Below are positions 33,906 through 44,734 of a DNA stretch of 64,000 nucleotides, piece after piece; the first letter of the stretch is position 1; each line of letters starts with the position of its first letter. This DNA comes from Ascochyta rabiei (Eukaryota; Ascomycota; Dothideomycetes; Pleosporales; Didymellaceae). The notes below the pieces were generated by a model. The model was not told where the DNA came from, ran no database searches, and was given only the letters and a program-made list of their open reading frames with translations. A program made the position numbers and the translations under genes. The DNA is taken from positions 868,001 through 932,000 of the forward strand of contig NC_082411.1 of NCBI RefSeq assembly GCF_004011695.2, given 5' to 3'.

Positions 33906-34878
33906 AGTACGGAATGGTGAGATGGCTGACCGTAAAACGCAGAGGAGACCGATTTGAAGTAGGGTGAAAGTGCAGCGGCTTTTTCGACCGTGTTGTGTGG
34001 CAGCGCAGTGGAAAGGTGTTAGCTGACCTTGGCAGCAAATGTGCTTTCCTTCACCGTGAACGAGCGACTCATCCGCGTGTACAAATCTCAACTAGCTTTA
34101 GGAAAACGATAGACAAAGCAACGGCCAGTACACTTTCTCTCTTGACTACATCACAATACGCTGTTGCTTTGCGAGGTAGCTCTGTGTAAGTTCAATTAGG
34201 CATCATCTCACGCTGCAGACATACTCACCTGAAGGGGCCTTTCCGTAGGCCTTGACCCTTCACGATGCTCGCCCAGGGAAAATTGGTAGGTTCCGATGTA
34301 CGCTGCCCTATTTCATCCTTCTACGATGCGTTCACGCTTATTCGATCGGACATTCTGTTTACCGTGCTGCCTTTCGAGTCAACCATGCACAACCGTTACT
34401 ACTTTACGTTCGACTGCATGCGAGTCATGGATCCATGCGCCACAAACTCATCAGAGACTAAGATATCTGTCTAAAGCAGTAGCCATACTATCTTCATGCT
34501 CATTCAAGCCCAGTCCCCCTAGGGAGGATCAAGAAAACGAATGTCGTGGCTCCATTGGCACCGGAGCTGAGCTACTCAAATGTGTATATACTGTCTCCAT
34601 GTTCGCCTGATCGACTGTCCAAACTTTTTCCCAATGAAAACACGGCTTTGTGATCGTGGTGTAGATGGAGGAGAAGTAAGGGCCCGGTGGTGTTGGGGCT
34701 GCGTCATTTCGCTTACCAATTCTTCTGGACTAGGTGTCCACTGGGCAGCTAGAGGATTGAAAGGATTGAGATCTAGCGCGTCAAAAGCCATGAGATAACG
34801 GGCGAAGAGAGAGCAACGCTCTATGTTTGAACGTCCAAGTATATATACATTTTATTAAGCAAGATTGAAATAATAGTA
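33906..34878. other. promoter of the hypothetical gene and spacer to tRNA-Thr
   Basis: About 1 kb. Two weak small frames were seen: a 69-residue + strand frame at 34265-34474 and a - strand frame at 34576-34791 starting MAFDALDLNPFNP with a GTAAGC donor after 25 codons. The latter could be the first exon of a small gene, but no convincing downstream exon was found. Confidence 0.4.
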
Positions 34879-34962
34879 GCCCGTTTGGCTTAGTGGTACA
34901 GCGTCTCACTCGTAAACCTCTGCGTAATGAGAAGATCCTCGGTTCGATTCCGAGAATGGGCA
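34879..34962 (+). tRNA. tRNA-Thr(CGT), with 12-nt intron
   Basis: Full cloverleaf: acceptor GCCCGTT/AATGGGC (one G-T pair), D stem GCT/AGC with AGTGGTA loop, anticodon stem TCTCA/TGAGA, loop CT-CGT-A|A, T arm CTCGG-TTCGATT-CCGAG, discriminator A. The intron is 34915-34926, at the standard place one base after the anticodon (34911-34913). Reads ACG codons. A T-rich stretch for Pol III termination follows at about 35000. Confidence 0.9.
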
Positions 34963-35327
34963 TCTACTTTTGCATCGACAGCTGCCTGGAGTTCGAAATC
35001 TTTTTAGTGGTTGGGTTTCGATTTTTTTCCGATTATCCCAGGTTGCGAGTTCTAGTCTAAGTAGGCTACGGTAATGAATTCAAACCTGGTTATGATAATA
35101 TAGGCAGACATGTCGGCATCCTCAAGTGCGTGAAATAAGCAGACCGACGGAAACCCATATGTGAAGCAGCGATCTATAGTTTGTAGCACTGTGCATACTA
35201 CGCATAGTTCTATGGAGCACTGCGCAGAGCGATGCCATGCACGATACAGAGAATAAAGCAGGGTCCCAGGACAGAGACAATGTATACTCGATAAAGAGAA
35301 AAGATGACGTTTCCATACAAAAAAATC
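34963..35327. other. spacer tRNA - psk1 3' end
   Basis: 365 bp; T-runs (GATTTTTTTCC near 35017) could be the Pol III terminator or back-up terminator of the tRNA. Nothing else recognised. Confidence 0.4.
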
Positions 35328-37079
35328 TCAGTAGCCCCAATCCCCGCCATCCAACAGGCTCTGGCTGGCTACGAAGCTAAAACCACCAAAGGGGTTGCTC
35401 TGCGCCTCGCTCAAAAAGTTCCTCGTCAGTACCGGGCTGAGCGGCAAGTCCCTGAAGTCCTGCGCAAAATTTTCAGCTAGCTCAGGGTCCGTGATTAAAG
35501 GCTGAATGGGCGGCTCCAGCTCACGTGCCTCGAGCTGCTTCCAATTAATCTTGCGGAAGAAGCGGTGGCTCTTGATAGTTTGCATGTCCTTGGCCATGTT
35601 ATATCCGAGGCGCTTCTTGGGGTCCTTGCGCAGTAGACGAGTAAGCAGGTCCTTTGCATCGGCGCTGAGGAAATACGGCAGAGCGAGCTTCTGCTTGGTG
35701 ATCTTCTCTTGAATCTTGGCGTTGTTGTTGCCGGTGAAGGGAGGCGCGCCGGTGAGCAAATCGAAACCAAGGGCGCCAAGAGACCACCAGTCCACAGCTG
35801 CGCCATACTCCTTGCCTTCGATGACCTCAGGGGCCATGTACTCAGGGGTGCCAAGAATGGAGCGGCAAGGGCTCTCATCATCAAGGGTGACCTTGCTTAA
35901 ACCGAAATCAGTGAGAAGCAAATGTCCTTCATGGTCAAGAAGGCAATTCTCCGGCTTCAGATCGCGGTAAATAACGCCAACCGTACGGTGAAGATGGTCG
36001 AGAGCAAGTACCATCTCGGCCATGTAAAAAGCTGCTACGTCCTCACTGAACATGCGTTCGGCGGCCAAATGGTGAAAAAGCTCACCACCCTGCGCGTATT
36101 CGAGAATAAGGTAGAGCTTCTCGTGGTCCTGGAAGGCGTAGTAGAAGTTGACGATGAATGGGTGCCTATTGACGCTCTCCAAGATGTTGCGCTCTGTCTT
36201 GGTCTGCTCAATCAACTTCTTGTGAACTGTGATAGATGCCTTCTTGAAGGTTTTCTGAGCAAACAAACGACCTGTGCTGAGTTGTCGCACTAGAAGTACG
36301 GTGCCATAGCTGCCCTTGCCAAGACACATCAGAGGCTCGAAGTCGTCGGCGCTCATCTTGCGCATGATGTTGTTGCCAAGCATGGTGGAAGTTTTCGAAA
36401 GGGTATCGACGCTAAAGTCTTCATCCAGATTGACTTCGTAACTTTCCATCTCTGTGCGGTCGCTGTCGCTCGTGCTATCAAGTCCAGACATACTGGTGTT
36501 GCTTGACATGCCTGAAACGACCTGTTGTGCAGGTGGGCACTTCGAGGGCGAATCTGAGTGGGCGCCAATGCTCAGAGCTTCAAGTTGAGCCTTGAGACTG
36601 CTGATGCCTCCCATCGACGAGATTGGCCTAAGCGCAGGGCTGCTGGTTATACTAGGCAAACCAGAGATGCTTGGCCCAAACCGCGGTGTAGCAGCAGCAG
36701 AGAAATCCGATTCTTCTCCGCCAGAAGTGACTGGGGTGTGGAAACCTCGAGCAATGTTGGCAGCAGGAGCGCCGCCATTCGTAGTCTTTTTCTTTTTCTT
36801 CTTGTTCTTTTGTGCCTTCTTCATGACTGCGTGTAGGTCCAGCTTGTCCGGACCTTGCTGCTTCGCTTCTATATTGGGCTGAATTGCGCGCTTGGGCAGT
36901 GGAGACGCGATAGCGATAGGCGGGGTACCCACCTGGAGGGGCACATTTGGCAAGCCCATGTCCATGTCCATTTTGTTGGACGTGAAAACGTCGTCGACGG
37001 TCATCGCGGGCTCCGAGGCCTGCTGCGCATCTCTCCTTTCAGCTTGCGCATCATCGTCGTCGAAGGTGAAGATCGCCAT
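35328..37079 (-). CDS. psk1: AGC-family S6K-like protein kinase (Psk1 type)
   Basis: Single exon, 583 aa, start ATG at 37079. Residues 1-245 are disordered with a poly-Lys patch (NKKKKKK, 92-98). Kinase domain about 247-509: GKGSYGTV loop (254), Lys276, catalytic YRDLKPEN (371-378), DFG (391), activation loop SPCRSILGTPEYMAPE with Ser407 as the PDK1-type site. The AGC tail has LPLSPVLT (turn motif) and hydrophobic motif FGGFSF (564-569, Ser568). This is the build of S. pombe Psk1 and other ribosomal S6 kinases, phosphorylated downstream of TORC1. In such kinases the loop reads TFCGT; here it is SILGT, so the Phe-Cys pair is replaced. Confidence 0.9.
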   Translation of the reverse strand: MAIFTFDDDDAQAERRDAQQASEPAMTVDDVFTSNKMDMDMGLPNVPLQVGTPPIAIASPLPKRAIQPNIEAKQQGPDKLDLHAVMKKAQKNKKKKKKTTNGGAPAANIARGFHTPVTSGGEESDFSAAATPRFGPSISGLPSITSSPALRPISSMGGISSLKAQLEALSIGAHSDSPSKCPPAQQVVSGMSSNTSMSGLDSTSDSDRTEMESYEVNLDEDFSVDTLSKTSTMLGNNIMRKMSADDFEPLMCLGKGSYGTVLLVRQLSTGRLFAQKTFKKASITVHKKLIEQTKTERNILESVNRHPFIVNFYYAFQDHEKLYLILEYAQGGELFHHLAAERMFSEDVAAFYMAEMVLALDHLHRTVGVIYRDLKPENCLLDHEGHLLLTDFGLSKVTLDDESPCRSILGTPEYMAPEVIEGKEYGAAVDWWSLGALGFDLLTGAPPFTGNNNAKIQEKITKQKLALPYFLSADAKDLLTRLLRKDPKKRLGYNMAKDMQTIKSHRFFRKINWKQLEARELEPPIQPLITDPELAENFAQDFRDLPLSPVLTRNFLSEAQSNPFGGFSFVASQSLLDGGDWGY

Positions 37080-38675
37080 GTGTGCGGTGGTTCGTCGGTA
37101 AAAGAGCGTTCGCTCTGGTTGTTATGTGCGTTGACTCTGCACAGTCTGCATCAGCGTGCGCAAACCTGAAGCTCTCGAGGCAGTTGCGCGCGTCCAGTTC
37201 AGTACTGGGCTGGGCCAATATTACCGTCCACCTCTCACGGTGGACCCTCCTCCCCTAGACAGCAGCGGATCAGGGCGGCAAAAGAGGCGTCGGTCTTGTT
37301 CAGTCCACTGGTCAGGGCGGTATATGGGAACACGGGGCCAGTCAGTGTGAGCTGGGTAATAGTAAGAGAAGCGGCCGCGTCGGGAGAAGCAGAGCCCATA
37401 GATGGTCGTTCTGAAGATAGCGAAATGTCGATAGCGGGCGCCAGGTATCAGTCCTGGCTGTGGTAATTCGTTTGCGTGGTGTGAAGTCGCGTTTGAGGAG
37501 GTCAGGGAAAAGGACAGCGCGATCAGCAGAGGAGGCTCTGTCTGCTTTCCGGTTGCTTAGCGTCGCCAAGAAGCGCATTTTCATGTGAATAAGCTTAACC
37601 CGGAGCGGGCTGGTTGGTCTCCCCAGACTTCATCTCCACATGCTATTTTGGAAACAAGTCTAATGCGCATTTCATGCCTTGCTTCCACCTCCTGCTCTAT
37701 CGCCTGCTGGCTTTGCTTCTCAGCGCGTTGCTGCCTCAAACCCATGGGTCAAAGCGATCGCAGCTGGAAGGTGGCATCAGGGGGTGTTTCTGAGCTTTGG
37801 GCAGGGTCTCACACATGACGCATCCATTGGGTCACAAAACCGAGATCAGAAGCCAGTCTCGGTGTGTCCTTCCAGCCGCCGTATGCGCAAAGCCTGGAAC
37901 ACCGCGCAATCTATCTCCTCATATACAATCCAGCTTAAAGCGGGCCTCTGCATGTGGACACTATGCAAACATGTGGAGGCACTTTCAGAGGTTCACAATC
38001 AAATGTTCCAAGTGACTGGCACCTCGAGATACAGCAAGAGAAACGCAGAGTCTATTCGACACGCGCTCGTGCACTGACGAAATCCCGCTTCACCCTGCGC
38101 GCACATGCAGGGCAAGGAGTACAAGGCAGAGCCGCATTTTCAGAGAATAGCTCGTTGGTTGCCAGAACAATAATAGGTGGCTACAGCAAGCTCTTCAGTG
38201 GTTTTGTTTGGACGATAAAGTCTCTTTCATATATACAAAGGGGGTGCCTGAACGGTGCAGAAATACAATTTGCTACAGCCGGGGTTTTCTTCTTGTAAAA
38301 GATCACCAGATGCTCAGTGCAAGCAGCTCGTGTTTCTGCTCCGTTCAGGCACCCTTGTATCACCAGCGGCTGTAGAACCGGCCCAAGAGCTTGGCCGGGA
38401 AGGGTGTTGCGAAAAGCGGAAACTTGATGGATATGATGAGGGCCGGACCGCCTAGTGCGGCACGGGAGGGAGAGCTGATTTGTCGAGGTGTCTTCGCCTA
38501 GTATCGGTCCAACTCCGCCCAATTCACCCCAAACCGTACGCGAAATGGATGTGATGCTTCTGGATTGGCTGGTCAAATATTTCCTTGCAAAGAAAATTTG
38601 GTATATATTGGCCACAATTGAAAAACATTATCACAAGTCGATTCAATACAGTTGAAACATCTTGATATCTGTCAA
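37080..38675. other. psk1 upstream region and spacer to second tRNA-Thr
   Basis: 1.6 kb. The first few hundred bases serve as psk1 promoter; the rest has no supported gene. It includes an inverted repeat at 38242-38354 described separately. Confidence 0.45.
38242..38354. repeat. 22-bp inverted repeat with crossed 9-bp repeat
   Basis: Arm 38242-38263 (GGGTGCCTGAACGGTGCAGAAA) and 38333-38354 are reverse complements with one mismatch, 69 bp apart. A second pair, CTACAGCCG (38273-38281) and CGGCTGTAG (38367-38375), crosses the first in order. It could be the ends of a small miniature element or a structured RNA; neither is shown. Confidence 0.75.
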
Positions 38676-38762
38676 GCCCTCTTGGCTTAGTGGTAAAGCG
38701 TATCACTAGTATTACTTCGGTATGCAATGATAAGATCGCTCGTTCGATTCGGGCAGAGGGCA
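38676..38762 (+). tRNA. tRNA-Thr(AGT), with 15-nt intron
   Basis: Acceptor GCCCTCT/AGAGGGC (7 perfect pairs), D stem GCT/AGC with AGTGGTA loop, anticodon stem TATCA/TGATA, anticodon AGT (38708-38710), intron 38712-38726, T arm GCTCG-TTCGATT-CGGGC (one G-T), discriminator A. A T-run (CACTTTTTGC) follows 5 bp later as Pol III terminator. It decodes ACU/ACC after A-to-I editing. Confidence 0.9.
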
Positions 38763-39246
38763 TCACTTTTTGCAATCAGCAAGGGCCTCTGGCAGTCTAA
38801 CCACGTGCGAGTATGCGACTGTAGGATTATGCTTCTTGCTAGCCTACCTAGCGTTGGGTATGCAAACGGATGGGTCTCCAACGTCATGATCCTGTTTTTA
38901 CTCAAGGGTGCAACAAGTGTGGTGGTATGCAAGCTATAGATGGAGCGTTGGCAGTCATTTCAAGAGCAGGTTGATGGATACAAAATGTTTTGATTGATGC
39001 ATGCCATTGTAGGCTCTCAAACAACGCCTTCCCATGCTACAGCTTCTTTAGCGAAGGAGCCTTCCTTCCCCATGCGAGCAACAAGTGAACGGAAAAGAAA
39101 TTTGTACAGCAACAAGGTATGAATATTTGAAGAAACGCTATGTGCTCACTCATCTTACTATATTCGCTTACTTTGTACAAGTACGTCAACGCTTGACGCT
39201 GCTTCAACTTTTTACATATCAAAAATAACTTGCAAATGCGACCCGC
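38763..39246. other. spacer tRNA - deacetylase 3' end
   Basis: 484 bp, AT-rich towards the right; 3' flank of the deacetylase gene. Nothing else recognised. Confidence 0.45.
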
Positions 39247-41556
39247 TTAAGAACAGGTGCCGAAACCAGTCTGGCAGCCGGTGCCGCAGTGGCCGGTAGT
39301 GGTGCCGCAGTAATTGTATTGCGAGCAGCAGTTTCCGAAGGCAGAGCCCTTGCAGGTGATCTTGCCGGTTCCAGCGCAGGATCCGTCGGTAGAGACCTTC
39401 TGAGCGGCAGCGGAGGTAGCAGCCGGCTTCACAGTCGTGGTAGCAGGCTTGGAACCAGACGAGCCGCATGTACCGAAAGCAGACTGGCAACCAGTTCCGC
39501 AGTGGCCGGTAGTAGCGCCGCAGTATCCGTATTGCGAGCAACAGTTTCCGCTTTAGTTTTGTTAGTTGTGTTAGGCTGAATCAAGATCACGATCAACTCA
39601 CAAGGTAGACCCAAGACAAGTTATCTTGCCAGTGCCAGCGCAGTTACCGTCAGTAGAGACCTTGGAGCCAGAAGTAGCGGTAGCAGCGGCAGATGTCTTA
39701 GCGGTGGAGGTGGCGGGCTTGACAGTGCTGGTGGCAGCCTTGGATGTAACAGCGCCGTTGCCACCGCAGTTACCAAAGCCTGACTGGCAGCCAGTTCCGC
39801 AGTGGTCGGTAGTAGCACCGCAATAGTTGTATTGACTGCAGCAGTTTCCGAAGGTGGAGCCAAGACAGGTGCTGTGTTTTGGTTAGTTGTGTTGGGCCGA
39901 ACTGAATTTCACTCAACTTACGTTCCGGCGGCCGAGCCGCAGGTTCCATCAGTGGAAACCTTCTTTGTTCCAGTAGCAGCAGGAGCAGTTGAGGTTTTAG
40001 TGCCAGAAGTAGCGGGCTAATAATAATGTTAGACGAGTGTTCACAAAATGTAAGAGTAAGCCAGCGCGAGCCACCAAACAAAACAGGGCAAGGAGGTGAC
40101 GCCAGATCTCGGGGGAAATGGTCCTGTCGAATAGCCGACTTTCAAGTTTCAGACGATGCGCCGCCTGATCAATGGCGCTCTTCTGAACTGACTTCCGATC
40201 GTGTCAAGTCCAGGCCTTCCATTCCAGTGGGATCACTTTTTCGAATCAGTTTCCTTCAAGCTTGCGCTCAGATGACAATGCTAGACGCAATGACACAAAG
40301 GAGACCTTGAGGATGCTCCTCAGGAAGGCTTGAATGAAACTCGAAGTCGGCTCTCGAGAAAGCGAAAAGCTGTGGAATCATGAACTTACCTGGGTGGTAC
40401 CAGATCCAGAGCCGGCGCCGCCAGCAGTGCGGTACCAGTTGGCGGAAGGGTCGCCGAGGCACTCGCCGACGGTAACAGCCTTGTAGCCGAGTCCAGTAAG
40501 GGTAGACAGCATGTAGTCGGTCAGGTTGTAGACGGTCTGGTAGTGGATGTCGTGGCCAATGCTCAACCACTGGTTGTTGGCAGCAGAAGCGCCGTTGGCA
40601 GTAATGTTGCCTTTGAAGTTGTTCTTGGAGTTCTGAATCTTGTTGACGTCGTCTTGGTTGTAGTCGTCGGTATCAACGTCGAAGTAAATGACGTGGTAAC
40701 CGAGGTCAGCCATGTCCTTTTCGCAGCCAGAAGCAGCTGTGCAGCTAGAGTAAGGAGGGCGCATGTAGGCAGGGATTTTGCCAACAATGTTGCGAAGAGC
40801 CATCTCGTTCTTCCACATCTGCTGCTTGCGGTCGATGGAAGAGACAGCGCTCAGATCCAAGTGGGTCCAGGTGTGGGATGCGATCTGGTGACCCTCGGAG
40901 TCCATGCGCTTGATGACGCTGACGTACTCAGGAGTCGTGTCGATTTCACCCTTGTTGATGTTGTTGCCAGTGATGAAGAAAGTGGCCTTGGCGTTGTATG
41001 TCCTGAAGACATCCAGAACGTGAGAAGTGTAGTCCTTCTGTGGACCATCGTCGTAGGTCAGAGCAACTGTGCCGGGGGTAACACAGTTGTAGACACCAGC
41101 GCCACCATAGGCAACGGAACCGACCTTGGTACGGGCAACAGTTGAAGTGTTGGTACCGGCAGGAGTAATGTTCTCGGGGCAGCCAGAACCGTACTTGTAG
41201 TCACAGCCAGGAGAGTAGCAGTAGTCGGGCTCGGTACCGCAGTCTGTTTCTTGTCAGTGTCACAAACATGTGCTTTAGCATTAGGGAGTCATACATCCAG
41301 CGCCAGAGCAGCACTGTCCAGCAGCACAAGAGCCAATACCAGCACCGCACTCGCGGTCGTCCTGGCGGATATTCAAACGGTTCTCATGAGCATGAGCAGT
41401 CTGGGCCTCGGCGATGCGAGCCTCAAGGTTGGCAAGCAGGTCACGGGACTTCAAGTCGCGAATGTTGATACCAGCGATCTTGGGCAGTCCCATACCGCCA
41501 TGGGCACTGACGAAAGACGCGACAGCCGCAACAGCGGCGAGAGTGGAGAAGTGCAT
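39247..41556 (-). CDS. secreted CE4 chitin/chitooligosaccharide deacetylase with four CBM18-like modules
   Basis: Complement of join(39247-39550, 39602-39871, 39922-40016, 40390-41243, 41295-41556); 594 aa. Signal peptide MHFSTLAAVAAVASFVSA. An N-terminal Cys-rich chitin-binding-like unit (about 69-115, CAAGQCCSGAGYCG) is followed by the NodB domain: TYDDGP (metal Asp pair), SHTWTHLD (metal His pair), RPPYSSC, and DVDTDDYNQDD, so the active site looks intact. Then come a Ser/Thr linker and three CBM18 hevein-like modules (GNCCSQYNYCG, GNCCSQYGYCG, GNCCSQYNYCG), each with eight Cys. It removes acetyl groups from chitin or its oligomers outside the cell. The fourth intron acceptor is AAG, unusual, but the module sequence requires it. 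The 373-bp third intron divides catalytic part from lectin tail. Confidence 0.9.
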
Positions 41557-44500
41557 GTTGGTATAGGATTTATGTTCGTATTACGGGATTACTAGAAGTT
41601 GTTTGTGTGGAGGGTTCAAGAAAGCGAATGACAAGTGTGAGCCAGTAAAGACTTCACGACTGGATGATCTTGAGGGGTAACGAGGGACGAACCGCGAGTA
41701 AAGCGGACGGAATTAAGACTTCGAGGGAGAAGGTGAAGAAGAGAGGGCCCCAAGCTGAAAGGGCCTCTCTTTTTATGAAGGGAGGCAAGATCAACGACCA
41801 GCAAGAGCCACCTGCAAGTCAAGTTGCTAAACTTGACCATGGCGCATCGAAGCCTGCTCCGCCAAGTGCTTGTAAGCCTAAAAGAGCCCAAGTTCTGTGT
41901 CACAGACACCCCTGGAGCCTCACGCGCCATGAGCGCTCGCCCCGTAGCTCCAGTATCGCTTCGGGACGACCGTGGGTGTGATTGGGCGAAAACGGGTACA
42001 GCGACACGGCCGGCCTCTAATGCAGGAACATGGATTCGACCGCAACCCCACCAGGAGGAGACTCAAGGGTCGTGGTGTTGAAATTGAGTCTCGTGTTCGA
42101 CGGGAATCGAGGCATTGCGCTGTCCCGCGCTGCCCTACACTTGCCTGGACTGAAGCCTGCTCGTCCATCACGGGACGGGACCGTCGAAGCGAGCCTTGGT
42201 TCTTTCGAAACAGTGGTGGCTCCAGTTACCGTCTGGGGAGTTCTGTGGGCAGCACTGACCCGCTGTCGTTCTTGGTAGATGCATCGCGATGGCGTGCAGG
42301 CTCACTACCTGCGTCTGCCATGGCTTGCTCCTGTTGTGTGAGTGCCTGGCGCATGTTGAATGCAACAACGACGTGGGGATTACATGGTGCTAGTCATCAA
42401 ACTGGGCGCTGGTAGCTCAACACGACTGGCTATAGACACATTGGCAACCGCTGCCGAGCACACCGGAGAAAGCTGTGTCGTCGTTAGGACGAGCTTGTTG
42501 AGAACAAGGAGAGGTGGACCCACCAACCGTCCATGTTCGATGCCATCATACGCGCGCATCTAACTTTAGGTCCCTTGAGTCTCTGTGTTTCAGGAGGCGT
42601 TCCGCGCATGAAGTTTCTTCCAGCATCCCCTATAGCAGCACCGACTGCACGGCAATCTCGACACGATGGCTTTTGAACCCGGGCTGTTTGGGAGCTCGAC
42701 CAATAATTATGGATCCCGCTGATACTGAATCGCCAAGCGTGCACTCCTGTTCGGGGTGTTGCCCTCGTTCGACGCCATGGAAAGGTCCAGGGAGCCAACC
42801 ACGTGTGCCGAGAAGCGAAACTCGTTTTGTCTGCCGGCATGCAACTCACGTCACGGCCTTAACCTGTCGATACACATGGGTACCGATTGCAGACCTATTC
42901 TCCGAAGGTCGCAGCCCAGAGGGGCGGGAACACATCCCAAAGAAAGGAGGATCAATACTTCTTCTTGCAACGCACATATCGGTGAAGCACGAAAATTTTA
43001 GTATCCCCCCCTTCTTTCTGGCATGCATGCGGGCTAACGAATCCGTGCCAGCCCTCCAAGCCGCCAATCCTCCACATCCATTCCTACTGGACGGAAAAAA
43101 TGGACGGGTCCGGTATACCGCGCAAAATGGAATCTGAGATCGCCTCGTGTCGCTTTCGAGACGAGGGCCTTTGCAGGTGTTCTCTGGCCGTCCCGCGATC
43201 ATCAGCCCTACTGCAAGAGAACCCTGCCAACATCATGATGTGCAAATTGGAAACGCTTAATCTGGAAGCCGGCGCTGCTGCCGTATTCCGCCGTTCGGGG
43301 TTGAAAACTCACCATGACGGATCTGCAAGAGCTTGTGAATCCAACCTGACTCTGTCTTTAATTATCGCCCACGTTCTGAAGCAGTCGCGGTGTTTCCACG
43401 ACCGAGGTTCCGAGCGCTAAGCGCCTTGCTGTGCCCCGCTTACCCCTGTGCGCCGGTGTATGACCTGCACAACTCTATCAGCGTGGCACGATAAACTGTT
43501 GTGCGACAAAGTAGCCTTGGTCTGCACGGGTACGTCAGCTCCATGTTGCACCGCATCACAGTCGGAGTAGCTCATCCTTTCCGTCCTTGGCATCGCCGCA
43601 AGTGCGATGTACCATTTTATTGTGTCTCTGTTGAACCTCTCGAAGAGGTGGAGAACATCCACAAAAGGCATGCAACGCCAGCAGGAGGGTGGTTCTGCGC
43701 AAGCACTAGCAGAATGGGCTTGCTATCTAGGATGATCGATATTCTCTCCACTTTGCAGAATATCATTTTCTCGTATCTCCGCATCCCACAACCTCGTATT
43801 TGACTTGCAATATGCGTCAACATCCGATTGAACTTCACTTGGCCTAAGAACCCGGAACCGATGATCATAGCCTTCCACAAGGCAGTGGCTGAAGCGCAGC
43901 GGCCCGCTGTGATCTGACCTCGCTTCGAACGCTTGCCACTGGTATGTATTCGAGACATCTCCGGGCAAGCTACCTCCGACAACGCACCGCATACTGTCAG
44001 CCTCGCACGAGGCCGCGCTGAAGCAGTGTGACTTCGCTTGACCACGAACGAGGCTCCCCACCAATCCAACACTGCGGAAGAGCATATCAGGCCGCGAGGC
44101 AGATCGGTCACACCAACGGCAGGTCGTGTCGAAGCAGCCGTGGGACTCGTTGCGTCGGTTTGCACGTCACGAGAACAGAAGCGCAGCTGAGGTTTCGGCC
44201 AAGTGCTGATGCATGATGAGGCCAAGGCCTGCCATTGCCACGGCCTCGACCGGGTCTCCAATGTTTGTAAGCGGTAGGTAGAGCGAGAACTGTCATCGTC
44301 TCACACTTCCACTCAACCCCTTCCGATGTCGCCATCGGTGGGGTATGTACTGCGATCAAGCATCTACCAAGCTTGCCCAAAGACTTCAATGGATATGTTC
44401 TGGGCGCCAAGACGTTTGGTGGTGTACAGTAGTGTGGATCCTTTCGAGAGGGTGCGGGGCTGCTGACATGCATACAATAAACCATCCCTGCTGTTACTGA

Positions 44501-44734
44501 CACCTCAAGTATGCGTGGCATGCCTATCGTAACTTTGGGACTTTAAAGTTCGTATTTGCGAGTTGTATCGGTGCTCTTCACCGACGCACCTCACATGACA
44601 CATTCGAGTCTTTTGCTCCGTTGTTGAGGAGCACGTAGGCCCGTCGTCTATTCGGCCGGATAGGTTGTTGTATAGGAAAGAACGCTTTCTCTCCGACCGC
44701 CTTTGGAATAGGAAGAGCGCAGAACGCGAAACCA
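41557..44734. other. 3.2-kb gene-poor stretch
   Basis: Upstream region of the deacetylase gene and downstream of the PI-PLC gene. Many overlapping frames on both strands (the longest 42514-43137 +, 43617-44261 -) have random, Cys/Arg/Ser-rich composition and no family marks, so none is called. No transposon ends, AT-rich decay or tandem repeat were recognised. Confidence 0.5.

Noticed and set aside
37080..39246. Transposon remnant between psk1 and the deacetylase gene
   Set aside because: Only a short inverted repeat; no transposase-like frame, target duplication or AT-rich decay recognised.
42484..44521. Several 120-214-residue frames on both strands
   Set aside because: They overlap one another on opposite strands with random composition and no motif or splice support.
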